From a virus: 20,742 nucleotides of DNA. Under the pieces are notes generated by a model that did no database searches, was not told where the DNA came from, and saw only the letters and a program-made list of their open reading frames with translations. The DNA is taken from positions 1 through 20,742 of IMG/VR virus record IMGVR_UViG_3300034198_011334; one strand, 5' to 3'. Shown in pieces: positions 12,774 to 20,742 of this stretch. Position 1 is the first letter of the stretch. The number at the start of each line of letters is the position of its first letter. Both the position numbers and the translations under genes were made by a program.

Positions 12774-12934
12774 TTGATTTTTATTACCAATCTTTAATGA
12801 TGTGCGCTCAAGACGATATACTAAAAGTAAATCCAATTCTTAAACTTGATTTGTATGAAGTATTGGGGTATTTATCATATAGGTTAGACAAAGCACACAA
12901 AGAAAACCAAAGAAACCAAAAAGCAATCCAATAA
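12644..12934 (+). CDS. -1 frameshift extension of tail chaperone (GT-like)
   Basis: About 96 residues in the -1 frame following the T10 run, with no stop until 12932-12934. The sequence includes a charged linker (DREAEKRRSKTKDTTPEEV) and a folded-looking end (MCAQDDILKVNPILKLDLYEVL, then YLSYRLDKAHKEN). The fused product would be roughly 259 residues, counting about 163 zero-frame residues. The continuous open frame of this length across the zero-frame stop, and the direct stop-start overlap with the next gene, are what a G/GT pair predicts. Confidence 0.75.
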   Translation, partial: FRNFRDQTYRSFPIIYGDEADREAEKRRSKTKDTTPEEVKQSVVDFYYQSLMMCAQDDILKVNPILKLDLYEVLGYLSYRLDKAHKENQRNQKAIQ

Positions 12935-15018
12935 TGACTATAAAAGATTTTATTAAACTATTCGCCTACTTTACGGCACAACACCCAATCTTAAGAACAT
13001 TTAGTTGGGGTAATTTGGCGGATTATTCCCGTGATGATTATATCACAGAATACCCTGCGATGCACGTTGTTCCCCAACCATCGCTAGTTGAAAGAACATA
13101 TGCGAACTTCAACTTCACAATTCTATTCTATGACTTGTTAAATGAATATGTAGATGGAGACCCAATCAGGTCAAACCAATTAGATAGTATGGGTCTTACC
13201 GAAACTATCTTAAATGACTTCTATGCATTCTTTACCAATCAACTTACGAACTATGGTTTCTTTCTAACTACAAGTGTGAATTACACCCCTTTCGTTGATA
13301 GGTTCAAGGAAGATGTATGTGGTGTTGAAGCAGTCATTACAATCACCGCAGAACAAACTGCTTGTATTCCCCCATTTGTAAATGAAAATGGTTTCTTGTT
13401 ATATGAAAATGGGAACACGATGACTAGTGAAGATTGTGAAGTGGTTAGTTATGCTTCCCCTTCTTGTCCTAATGAAACCATCGGTCAATTACCAATCTTT
13501 ACAGGTGATTACACAGGGGGTTGGGTTGTGTTTAATAATTCAGGTAATACAATAACTTACAGAATAAATGTAGATGACCTTAAAGGTAATTCAGGAAGTT
13601 CAGGAACAAGTGGAACATCAGGCAGTTCAGGAACTTCTGGTATAGATGGGACTTCGGGCTCATCAGGAACAAGTGGGTCTTCTGGCACATCTGGAAGTGG
13701 GGGCACTAGTGGCTCATCAGGAACTTCGGGCTCAAGTGGAACATCGGGGACTTCTGGTAGTTCAGGGACTTCGGGCGTTTCAGGTTCGTCTGGAACTTCG
13801 GGCTCAAGTGGCACATCGGGAAGTTCAGGCACAAGTGGAACAAATGGTTCAAGCGGAACTAGTGGGTCATCAGGAACTAGCGGTAGTTCAGGAACAAGTG
13901 GTTCTAGTGGAACAAGTGGCACATCAGGAACTAATGGTAGTTCGGGGACTTCAGGTAGTTCTGGTGTTTCAGGTTCTTCTGGAACTTCGGGCTCAAGTGG
14001 GACTTCTGGTAGTTCAGGGACTTCGGGTAGTTCTGGTGTTTCAGGTTCGTCTGGAACTTCGGGCTCAAGTGGAACATCGGGAACTGGTGTATCGGGAACA
14101 GATGGTTCATCAGGTAGTTCAGGAACTAGTGGTAGTTCGGGAACGAGTGGAACAGGTATTTCGGGAAGTTCAGGAACATCAGGTTCAAGTGGAGCTTCAG
14201 GTAGTTCGGGAACTTCGGGCTCATCAGGAATTAGTGGTTCATCTGGCACATCAGGAACTAATGGTAGTTCGGGAACATCGGGAAGTAGTGGAACAAGTGG
14301 GTCATCAGGAACTTCGGGAACGAATGGTTCAAGTGGAACATCAGGAACTTCGGGAACGAATGGTTCAAGTGGAACATCAGGAACTAGTGGCGGAACAGGT
14401 AGTTCAGGAACATCGGGAAGTAGTGGAACAAGTGGAATAAACGGAATAAACGCAAATGCTGGTGGCGGTGGTGGAACTAGAATTGCCCCACCAACAAGTT
14501 CTTGGATTACAACTACTTTAATAAGTGGTGTTTCAAGTTTGGTGGCTTCATTAGGTTTTACTACGAATATTATTTATTTATTACCATATGTTCCACAAAG
14601 GTCTTTTTCATATACGGGTTTGAGTATAAATGTTGTTGGTAATGTCGCTTCTACGAATATTAAAATACTTGTTTATGATGACTTAAATGGATTACCAAAC
14701 AATAACATAATAACTTCAAGTTCATTATCAAAAGCAACTACAGGATTAAAAACTTATTCTGTATCAGGGACTTTTAGTGCAGGAACGCAATATTGGTTTG
14801 GTGTAATAAACGATACATCAACGGGAACAATAACAGCTACACCAAATACAACAATACAAACAGCATTTCCATTTTTAATTGCATCACCAACAACAACGAC
14901 ACAATCATTTACATATAATTCATCTTTCGCATCACCAGCATCATCAATAACCGCATCTAGTATAACACAAGGAACTAGTGCATCATCACTACAATTTCTT
15001 ATTTATATCAACCAATAA
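12934..15018 (+). CDS. Tail-terminator-like protein fused to collagen-like repeats
   Basis: A 694-residue fusion. Residues 1-150 match my recollection of a tail-terminator or tail-completion protein of Bacteroidetes phages (HPILRTFSWG...YPAMHVVPQP, then ...CGVEAVITITAEQTACIPPF). Residues 150-217 form a short linker domain. From 218 to about 506 every third residue is Gly, in about 96 Gly-X-Y triplets, mostly Gly-Thr-Ser and Gly-Ser-Ser. Residues 507-694 are a Thr/Ser-rich beta domain expected to be surface exposed. Such a triple-helix-like stalk could lift the C-terminal domain from the tail, giving a fibre for host contact. Proline is nearly absent from the triplets, unlike animal collagen. 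The gene overlaps the chaperone extension by one base. Confidence 0.8.
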   Translation: MTIKDFIKLFAYFTAQHPILRTFSWGNLADYSRDDYITEYPAMHVVPQPSLVERTYANFNFTILFYDLLNEYVDGDPIRSNQLDSMGLTETILNDFYAFFTNQLTNYGFFLTTSVNYTPFVDRFKEDVCGVEAVITITAEQTACIPPFVNENGFLLYENGNTMTSEDCEVVSYASPSCPNETIGQLPIFTGDYTGGWVVFNNSGNTITYRINVDDLKGNSGSSGTSGTSGSSGTSGIDGTSGSSGTSGSSGTSGSGGTSGSSGTSGSSGTSGTSGSSGTSGVSGSSGTSGSSGTSGSSGTSGTNGSSGTSGSSGTSGSSGTSGSSGTSGTSGTNGSSGTSGSSGVSGSSGTSGSSGTSGSSGTSGSSGVSGSSGTSGSSGTSGTGVSGTDGSSGSSGTSGSSGTSGTGISGSSGTSGSSGASGSSGTSGSSGISGSSGTSGTNGSSGTSGSSGTSGSSGTSGTNGSSGTSGTSGTNGSSGTSGTSGGTGSSGTSGSSGTSGINGINANAGGGGGTRIAPPTSSWITTTLISGVSSLVASLGFTTNIIYLLPYVPQRSFSYTGLSINVVGNVASTNIKILVYDDLNGLPNNNIITSSSLSKATTGLKTYSVSGTFSAGTQYWFGVINDTSTGTITATPNTTIQTAFPFLIASPTTTTQSFTYNSSFASPASSITASSITQGTSASSLQFLIYINQ
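13585..14451 (+). repeat. Gly-X-Y coding repeat array
   Basis: About 96 codon triplets encoding Gly-X-Y, with a nine-base unit of the type GGAACTTCG/GGCTCAAGT in many synonymous forms. The DNA also leaves long open frames on the reverse strand (13557-14249) and in a shifted + frame (13646-14440), which are by-products of the repeat. The array should vary in length between relatives by slippage or recombination. Confidence 0.9.
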
Positions 15019-15022
15019 CAAT

Positions 15023-15187
15023 ATGAAAACAAAAATAGTTAGACACGAAATCTATGATGATAATGGACTTATTGAAGTCCGTGAATATGAAGTTGAAGAT
15101 ACAACCGAACAAGACATCAAAGACAAAGAACAATTACTTTTACAGATGTATCAAGAACTTCAAGCATTAAAAGAACAAACCCAATAA
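15023..15187 (+). CDS. Small acidic helical protein of unknown function
   Basis: A 54-residue protein starting at the ATG at 15023; an earlier in-frame start would lie inside the preceding gene. A strand-rich start (KTKIVRHEIYDDNGLIEVREYEVED) leads into a helix (DIKDKEQLLLQMYQELQALKEQTQ) that could coil. It sits between two tail genes, four bases ahead of the next start, and is probably a small tail assembly factor. No family is recognised. Confidence 0.65.
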   Translation: MKTKIVRHEIYDDNGLIEVREYEVEDTTEQDIKDKEQLLLQMYQELQALKEQTQ

Positions 15188-15191
15188 TCTA

Positions 15192-15761
15192 ATGGAAGAA
15201 GAACTACTAAATCTTATTGGTAAGTTTTTGGTTGAAGCAATTAGAAAGCAAATAATGAGCCCCGAAGCTCGTTTTACAAAAAGGGGTAATTCACCAAAAC
15301 GACCACCAAGATATAATTTCTATGCTAGTGGTTCATTATACAATTCTGTATCTTATATTATTAGAGATGGGGAGATTGATATTCTAATGAACGACTATGG
15401 GGTTGATTTTGTGTTTGGAGAAGGTAGTTGGCCTGGTGGTGGAAGATACTATCCCGACACAAGAAGAAAGGGAACAAAGGGGAAGACATCACCTTTAATC
15501 GCAGCATTAGAAAAGTGGGCTAAAGACAAATTACATCTTCCCCAAGCTCAAGCAAAAAGCATGGCATTTGCCACAAGAAAGAACTTATTTAAGGCTGGAT
15601 ACAAGGGTTATAGATTATTTAATGATAAGTTCCAAGAAAAAATAAATAACTACATTAGTCAGTTATTAGAACAGCCACAATACCAAGAAGCAGTATTAGG
15701 TGATATATTTGACCGAATAAATATTTTTGGAAATCAACAATACCAAATAGCAATATCATAA
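15192..15761 (+). CDS. Tail-completion or neck-type protein
   Basis: A 189-residue basic protein with an N-terminal helix (EEELLNLIGKFLVEAIRKQI) and a GlyAsn/Pro loop with many Arg (KRGNSPKRPPRYNFYASGSL). A WPGGGRYYPDTRRKGTKGKTS stretch follows near residues 79-99, and a Lys-rich middle helix. The form recalls HK97 gp10-type neck or tail-completion proteins, in which a basic surface loop joins the tail terminator; I cannot prove that. It ends in TAATG with the following tail gene, as in coupled tail operons. Alternatives are a minor tail assembly factor. Confidence 0.55.
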   Translation: MEEELLNLIGKFLVEAIRKQIMSPEARFTKRGNSPKRPPRYNFYASGSLYNSVSYIIRDGEIDILMNDYGVDFVFGEGSWPGGGRYYPDTRRKGTKGKTSPLIAALEKWAKDKLHLPQAQAKSMAFATRKNLFKAGYKGYRLFNDKFQEKINNYISQLLEQPQYQEAVLGDIFDRINIFGNQQYQIAIS

Positions 15762-18082
15762 TGATTACATTTTTATCACAACCAGATATTATACAACCAG
15801 TTTATTCTAACTTGGTTTTTCAGTTCCAATCAACAGCGGCAACTGACCCCACAATTTACAAGTATAGATATGTGGTAAATGTCTTTACACAAGACGGACA
15901 AATCACACAACTTAATATCACCCCTTCAACACAAGGTTGGGGACAGGTTGATTTATCCCAAATCTTATTAAACTATACATCATCAAAACCTGTGAATATC
16001 GGTTGTTCTGGTGATACACCAATCCATCAAGCCAAATGGGGATATTTGGAAAACAATATGATTGTCTATGATATTATAGTTGGGGAAGAATATGCGACAA
16101 CCGCTAATGGTGTTGTATCCCAATATAATGGTTATGGAGCTGCTGGTTCCCCTGCCGTTCGTTCTAAAGTATGTTATGCAACGAATGGTGTGAAGGAATG
16201 GTTCAACGGGAAATCCTATGATTTTGAGCCATATTATCTAACAGGACAGACAGGGACATTCCCCCAATATACTTCAAGATTTTTAACAGGTAGTCCAAGA
16301 ACAAGATATATTCGTGATACGGATAATGCCTTACTGGCATCATTAAATTGGTATAACGCTACTGGTTATATCGCTAATGGTGTGTGGGGGACAACATCTT
16401 ATACTGATGGATACTTACCATCAAAAAGGGTTCATTCGGCTTTATTCACTTTCTATGACGAACAAGATAATGAAATAGGAACAGGAAGAACTTACAATAT
16501 TAAGACAAATTGTGGAACACAAGAAAATTGTGCCACATTAGATTTTCAAGAACCACTAACATCAAATTGGGCTGAAAAACAAATTATCTATGTCGGCACA
16601 GGTGTTCCAAACATAGAGGAAAATGGTATATCAGTTCCAGCAACTACGAAATACTATAAGGTGGAATTAGAAAGCCACGACCCAAGTAATCAACCTTTAC
16701 CACCAGACCCTAATTTAACAGCATTTACAGATTGTAGTTGTTTTAGATATAACTATGAAAATACTGGTTTAGCACCAGTAGTTCTTGAATACTATGATTG
16801 TGATGGGGTATATCAAACATTTAATATTGACCCAAGTTCTGTCGCTGATTGGTGTGCTTGCCAAAACAGCAATCTAATAAATGGTAATGCATTTGACCCT
16901 AACTTGCTTCAAGTGGAAGCTTGTGATAGTTGTGTTTGCACCACTTATGATTTGATAAATAGCGACCCCGATTTTTCATACACTTATTCTTATCAAAATT
17001 GTAGTGGAAATACCATTACTGGTTCGGTTTTACCTGACGATACTTTAAGGGTTTGTGCTTGTTATGGTTCAGTTGTGGCTCCTGATTTAACGATAGATGA
17101 AGTAGGGACTTGTCCTTTACCATTTGTTCCAAACTGCCAAGAAATTGCAGTATCCACATTTGTTCTATATCCATTAGACATCACTTATACTGGTTGTTGT
17201 GGAAATGAACTAACAATCACAATCCCACCATTCACATCGGTAGTATTGTGTGCTAATTATCCTTTCCCTACTTCTGTATTATGGGAATGGTCTGTTCTTA
17301 CAACTTGCACCCAACCAGTTTGTCCTACACCGACACCCACACCTACACCTGTTCCATTACCATCAGGTCAATCGTTCATCGGTAGAAATGTTTGCACGGG
17401 TGATATAATGTATTTCAGTTATTCAGGTAATCCAATATCTATCGGTCAATATGTAAATTACATCAACGAAGTTTATGAAATCACAGCATTAGGTGGGGGT
17501 GGATTTATTCAGTTGGTTTCGCCTTGGATATTTGATACTGAAGCAAGTGCTTTAGCTATGTTCCCTTGTTATTCAGCAACCACAGGAACTTGTTTAAGTA
17601 ATGTTGTTGTGAGCGAACCATTCTATTATTATTTTAATGAAGATTGTTCGCCAGGTAATCGTGTTGTTTTCTGGCTTGGAAAGTTTGGCACTTGGGAAAG
17701 CTACAATTTTACAGAAAGGGAAGATGTGGGTTATTCAGTTGAAAAACAAATAATACAAAAATCACCTGAACTATATTCAGCTGGTTGGGATACACCATCT
17801 TATCAAGGGTGGAATAGTAAGCGTGATGTATGGTCGCAAAAGGTCGCACAATCAGGTATTCTTTATACGGACTTCTTACCACAAGCAGAAAGCATTTGGT
17901 TGTCCCAAGAAATCACACAATCCCCATCTGTTTATTTGGTTCAAGATAATGGTGTGTTATTACCAATCACAATTACCAATACAGAAGTGGCACAACCGAA
18001 CTATCAAATCAACAATAACAAATACCAATTCCAAATAGAATATAAAGCGGCTTACGATACAATAAGACAAAATCACGAATAA
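15761..18082 (+). CDS. Large tail protein with tandem cysteine modules
   Basis: A 773-residue protein. Residues 1-305 and 620-773 look like two halves of a core tail protein (for example IYKYRYVVNVFT near 32-43, and FWLGKFGTWESYNFTERED near 637-655, typical as I recall of Bacteroidetes phage tail proteins). Between them lie three tandem four-cysteine modules (Cys327/347/365/388, Cys393/414/432/451 and Cys459/480/497/516). A PTPTPTPTP linker (522-530) then leads to a second module type (535-603). The insertion fits a surface position. The modules resemble those of the protein at 282-1904. It overlaps the previous gene by one base and precedes the large tail gene at 18084 by one base. The core function, perhaps in the distal tail or baseplate, is not certain. 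Confidence 0.7.
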   Translation: MITFLSQPDIIQPVYSNLVFQFQSTAATDPTIYKYRYVVNVFTQDGQITQLNITPSTQGWGQVDLSQILLNYTSSKPVNIGCSGDTPIHQAKWGYLENNMIVYDIIVGEEYATTANGVVSQYNGYGAAGSPAVRSKVCYATNGVKEWFNGKSYDFEPYYLTGQTGTFPQYTSRFLTGSPRTRYIRDTDNALLASLNWYNATGYIANGVWGTTSYTDGYLPSKRVHSALFTFYDEQDNEIGTGRTYNIKTNCGTQENCATLDFQEPLTSNWAEKQIIYVGTGVPNIEENGISVPATTKYYKVELESHDPSNQPLPPDPNLTAFTDCSCFRYNYENTGLAPVVLEYYDCDGVYQTFNIDPSSVADWCACQNSNLINGNAFDPNLLQVEACDSCVCTTYDLINSDPDFSYTYSYQNCSGNTITGSVLPDDTLRVCACYGSVVAPDLTIDEVGTCPLPFVPNCQEIAVSTFVLYPLDITYTGCCGNELTITIPPFTSVVLCANYPFPTSVLWEWSVLTTCTQPVCPTPTPTPTPVPLPSGQSFIGRNVCTGDIMYFSYSGNPISIGQYVNYINEVYEITALGGGGFIQLVSPWIFDTEASALAMFPCYSATTGTCLSNVVVSEPFYYYFNEDCSPGNRVVFWLGKFGTWESYNFTEREDVGYSVEKQIIQKSPELYSAGWDTPSYQGWNSKRDVWSQKVAQSGILYTDFLPQAESIWLSQEITQSPSVYLVQDNGVLLPITITNTEVAQPNYQINNNKYQFQIEYKAAYDTIRQNHE
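16739..17308 (+). other. Three tandem cysteine-module coding units
   Basis: These bases encode residues 327-516 of the tail protein: three consecutive modules of about 60 residues, each with Cys, then Cys (usually in a Cys-x-Gly or CysGly context), then Cys-Ala, then Cys. The spacings are 20/18/23, 21/18/19 and 21/17/19 residues. The module at residues 65-128 of the protein at 282-1904 has spacings 20/21/22. Disulphides or metal binding are both conceivable. Confidence 0.7.
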
Positions 18083-18083
18083 T

Positions 18084-20597
18084 ATGGTAGAATTATGGTT
18101 AAAATCCAACACGACTGATGTATGGGAAAATATAGATGTGGGTGCTGATTTAACAATCGGCATCACAAAGTCATATGAAGAAATTGAAGATTTCCAAACA
18201 AAGAAATCAACATATTCTAAAACCTTTACAATCCCCCGAACAGCAAAGAATAATCAGTTTTTTGCATCATCATTTCAGGTGAATAGTGCAGGATTTGAGA
18301 ATGATATTGTTGTTCCCGCAGTTGTTAAATATGGTGGGGCTGATGTCTTTAATGGTTCGTGTAGATTAAACAAAGTAATCACTTCATTAAACGGGGGATA
18401 TTTTGAGGTATTCTTAACACAGATTTTACCTGACTTCGCTAATAGTATTCAAGATGTTAAACTAATTGAATTAGATTATTCAGGTTTAACACATACATTA
18501 AACTACGATACATTAGTATCCACTTGGGCTTATTCTGGTGGGTCATACAACGACTATCCAGACATCGTTGGTAAGATAGTATATCCGTTAGGATTTTATG
18601 GTTATAGCGACACAGATTATTATAGTCCTTTCAACACATCATCAACAGGTTTTACATCATCACAATACCCATTAGCCGTAGGTCAATTCGCGCCTTGGGT
18701 TTCAGCAAAATATCTTATAGATAAAATATTTGATAGAGCTGGTTATTCATATACCAGTTCGTTCTTTAATAGTGAATATTTCGCAGGGATATTTTGTCTA
18801 GCTAAAACCAATAATACACAAGGGGCAACCAAAGTAAGTGCGGCAACACAGAACGAAAATATATTTGAGGTTTCACAGGGAAGACCCACCTATATTGATA
18901 CTGATGACGACAACTATAATATAAACTATAACAAGTCATTTATATTTCAACAAGTAATCAACAACCCGTTAAATGTATTCACAAGAGCAACCAGTTTCTT
19001 AAATAGACAAAACTATTTCACTACTGCTGTTGCAGGAAAATATCAATTCAAGATTGGATTTACCTTACAATTAAGGGACAATTATTTACCAGTAACTTAT
19101 CTAAATATAGCCATAAAAGATATTGATAATGGAACAATATACAGAGAAATACAAGGTATAGCAATTCTTCAAGGACAACCTACAGAGTTCAAGGACATTT
19201 ATATGAACGCCACAATACCTGCTGGTAGAAGGGTGGCTTTATGTTATTCAAGACAATTAGGTGGTGGAGACCCACACGCTCAAATCTTAATAAGTGCTGC
19301 AAATTGGAAATTATATGCTTCCCCAATTTTATCGGCAGATAGAAAAGTTTTATTACAAGACAATCTACCTAATGAAATGTATTGCCTTGAGTTTTTTAAG
19401 GGGATTGTAGATACTTTTAATCTTGTGGTAATACCTAAAGGTCAGGACGAACTTTTGGTTGAAAGATGGGAAGATTATTTTGCTGGTGGTGATGATTTGG
19501 ATTGGAGCCAGAAACTTGATTTATCCACAGATTATCTAATTGAACCTACGAACAATTTAACCAAAGAATACATCTTGAAATACAAAGATAGTAGTGATAG
19601 ATATTCCCTAATAAATCAACAAAGAAGAAATCAACAATTTGGAACTTTAAGGAACATATCATCAGCACAATTCCAAACAGGGAAAAAAATTATTGAAGTT
19701 CCATTTGAGCCCCTACCGATAAGTGTATTTGATGGGGAAACCCCGAGCACCATTTTAGTTCCACATATCTATACTTGGAACCAGGGCGCAAGTAGTAATA
19801 CCGCACAATATACACCATTAGGTTCTAACATTAGATTAGGTTTCTATAATGGATTATTAGATAGTAAAATTACAGGAACAACAACCCCCTATTATATTCT
19901 ATCAGGAACATCAGGAATAAGTCATACAACATATGCGGCAATATCCCATTTAAGTTCTTATGAATATTCCCCATCAATATTTAGCGACCTGAACTTCCAA
20001 AATCAGTATGATTACTGGCAACCGATGAACGACAGCTATATTGGATTTACGAATAATGATATTTTTAATAACTTTTGGAGGACAAGGGTGGAGCAATTAT
20101 ATGCAAGTGATGTAAAATTATTCACGGGGACATTTAAGCTCACCCCAACTGAAATAAACAACATATCTTTCAACGATAATGTATATTTCTTAAATGCATG
20201 GTGGAGGTTATTATCTATGACTGATGCTGATATTACAGACATCAGTAAGGTTGAATGTAAGTTTATCAAATTACCATATATCACAGCAGCATCAATACCA
20301 CTTATACCCCCAACTTACAAACAGGCTCCATTCGTTCCAACCCCTACACCGAGTTCGGCACCATACCAGTATGTTGTATTTTCAAGTCAAAATATTGGGG
20401 AAATGTGTAATGAAACAGCAGGACAGATTGTGGTGTGGTCTAATTGTAGTCCAACATTATCTGCTGGTTGTTCTGTATTCCAAGATAGTGCGGCAACAAC
20501 CCCGTATAGTGAAGGCACTTTAATTAAACAGACGGGTAATAATACTATTTATCAAGTAATAGAATATGGTATAATAACCATATTTACAGAATGTTAA
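18084..20597 (+). CDS. Large tail protein with C-terminal cysteine module
   Basis: An 837-residue protein. The N-terminal region includes YSKTFTIPRTAKNNQFF (44-60), a pattern I recall in Bacteroidetes phage tail proteins probably forming a tail hub or distal-tail component. The middle is a long alpha/beta region with a helical patch (IDKIFDRAGYSYTSSFF near 207-223). Residues about 742-760 form a Pro/Thr linker (PTPTPSSAP), and 761-837 form a cysteine module related to those at 158-235 of the 282 gene and 535-603 of the 15761 gene, ending in Cys. The linker-module end may be a later addition. The gene precedes the tape measure gene by ten bases. Confidence 0.7.
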   Translation: MVELWLKSNTTDVWENIDVGADLTIGITKSYEEIEDFQTKKSTYSKTFTIPRTAKNNQFFASSFQVNSAGFENDIVVPAVVKYGGADVFNGSCRLNKVITSLNGGYFEVFLTQILPDFANSIQDVKLIELDYSGLTHTLNYDTLVSTWAYSGGSYNDYPDIVGKIVYPLGFYGYSDTDYYSPFNTSSTGFTSSQYPLAVGQFAPWVSAKYLIDKIFDRAGYSYTSSFFNSEYFAGIFCLAKTNNTQGATKVSAATQNENIFEVSQGRPTYIDTDDDNYNINYNKSFIFQQVINNPLNVFTRATSFLNRQNYFTTAVAGKYQFKIGFTLQLRDNYLPVTYLNIAIKDIDNGTIYREIQGIAILQGQPTEFKDIYMNATIPAGRRVALCYSRQLGGGDPHAQILISAANWKLYASPILSADRKVLLQDNLPNEMYCLEFFKGIVDTFNLVVIPKGQDELLVERWEDYFAGGDDLDWSQKLDLSTDYLIEPTNNLTKEYILKYKDSSDRYSLINQQRRNQQFGTLRNISSAQFQTGKKIIEVPFEPLPISVFDGETPSTILVPHIYTWNQGASSNTAQYTPLGSNIRLGFYNGLLDSKITGTTTPYYILSGTSGISHTTYAAISHLSSYEYSPSIFSDLNFQNQYDYWQPMNDSYIGFTNNDIFNNFWRTRVEQLYASDVKLFTGTFKLTPTEINNISFNDNVYFLNAWWRLLSMTDADITDISKVECKFIKLPYITAASIPLIPPTYKQAPFVPTPTPSSAPYQYVVFSSQNIGEMCNETAGQIVVWSNCSPTLSAGCSVFQDSAATTPYSEGTLIKQTGNNTIYQVIEYGIITIFTEC

Positions 20598-20607
20598 AAA
20601 AACAATT

Positions 20608-20742
20608 ATGGCTAAAGAAATTGCGTTAAAGCTCAAAATAACCAGCGACGGACAGGAAAAGGTAATCAGTAATCTAAAAGGTCTTGAAGAAGAATTAGCT
20701 TTATTACAGGAAAAAATAAAGACCCTTGATTTTGGTAGTGCT
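20608..20742 (+). CDS. Tape measure protein, N-terminal part
   Basis: The first 45 residues of a gene that runs past the window edge. The start (AKEIALKLKITSDGQEKVISNL, then KGLEEELALLQEKIKTL) is a beta strand followed by amphipathic helix, the usual opening of phage tape measure proteins, which set tail length and later move into the host envelope. The place after the tail proteins fits, although in many siphoviruses this gene sits right after the chaperones. Only the start is visible, so the assignment is tentative. Confidence 0.65.
   Translation, partial: MAKEIALKLKITSDGQEKVISNLKGLEEELALLQEKIKTLDFGSA

Noticed and set aside
13557-14249. Reverse-strand open frame of 230 codons rich in Pro, Glu and Val
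   Set aside because: It is antisense to the collagen-like repeat array; the same nine-base periodic DNA removes stop codons in other frames and no independent start context or promoter is visible.
13646-14440. Second + strand open frame of 264 codons in the repeat array
   Set aside because: It is a shifted reading of the Gly-X-Y coding repeats, with low-complexity Val/Gln/Leu/Glu content; a by-product of the repeat.

Overview
The window looks like part of the genome of a tailed double-stranded DNA phage (or prophage) of a Bacteroidetes host, most likely a flavobacterium-like one. Two things point there. First, many genes belong to head, packaging and tail families: portal, head-tail connector, TerS, TerL, tail assembly chaperone with a -1 frameshift, tail-terminator-like protein, large tail proteins and the start of a tape measure protein. 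Second, several intergenic sites match the Bacteroidetes promoter TTG-N19/20-TAnnTTTG, and obvious Shine-Dalgarno sequences are scarce. The DNA is AT-rich and almost every gene is on the + strand with short gaps or overlaps. No integrase, lysogeny repressor, tRNA or CRISPR array was seen. No major capsid, prohead protease or major tail tube gene was recognised; these may lie outside the window or be too diverged.

Layout. 1-4813: a terminator, then a small unknown gene, a large modular fibre-like protein with Pro/Thr linkers, a small structural-type protein, the portal, a DUF6712-like connector, an HNH homing endonuclease on the minus strand with its own promoter, and a small gene. 4814-5468: a regulatory stretch with two candidate structured small RNAs, each preceded by TTG-N19-TATATTTA, on either side of a 68-residue gene. 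5469-7020: zinc-ribbon protein, membrane-anchored coiled-coil protein, two unknowns and TerS, closed by a strong terminator. 7021-9760: an accessory island between TerS and TerL with small acidic or unknown proteins, an HTH protein and a PD-(D/E)XK-like protein. It is driven by four Bacteroidetes-type promoters, three of which share TTTGGCAG at the -33 position, and it ends at a terminator. 9772-12175: a palindrome-bearing leader, TerL, an orphan beta-class DNA methyltransferase, a tiny very basic protein and a ribbon-helix-helix-like protein. 12156-20742: the tail module.

The tail module holds the most unusual biology. A tail chaperone is read through a T10 slippery run into a -1 extension. 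A tail-terminator-like domain is fused to about 96 collagen-like Gly-X-Y triplets and a terminal beta-rich domain. Two large tail proteins carry cysteine modules and Pro/Thr linkers also found in the fibre-like protein at the left end. Together these suggest a virion with exchangeable surface modules. The small-RNA candidates, the two mutually exclusive hairpins ahead of TerL and the cysteine modules are the least explained features. All calls rest on reading the sequence without database searches.
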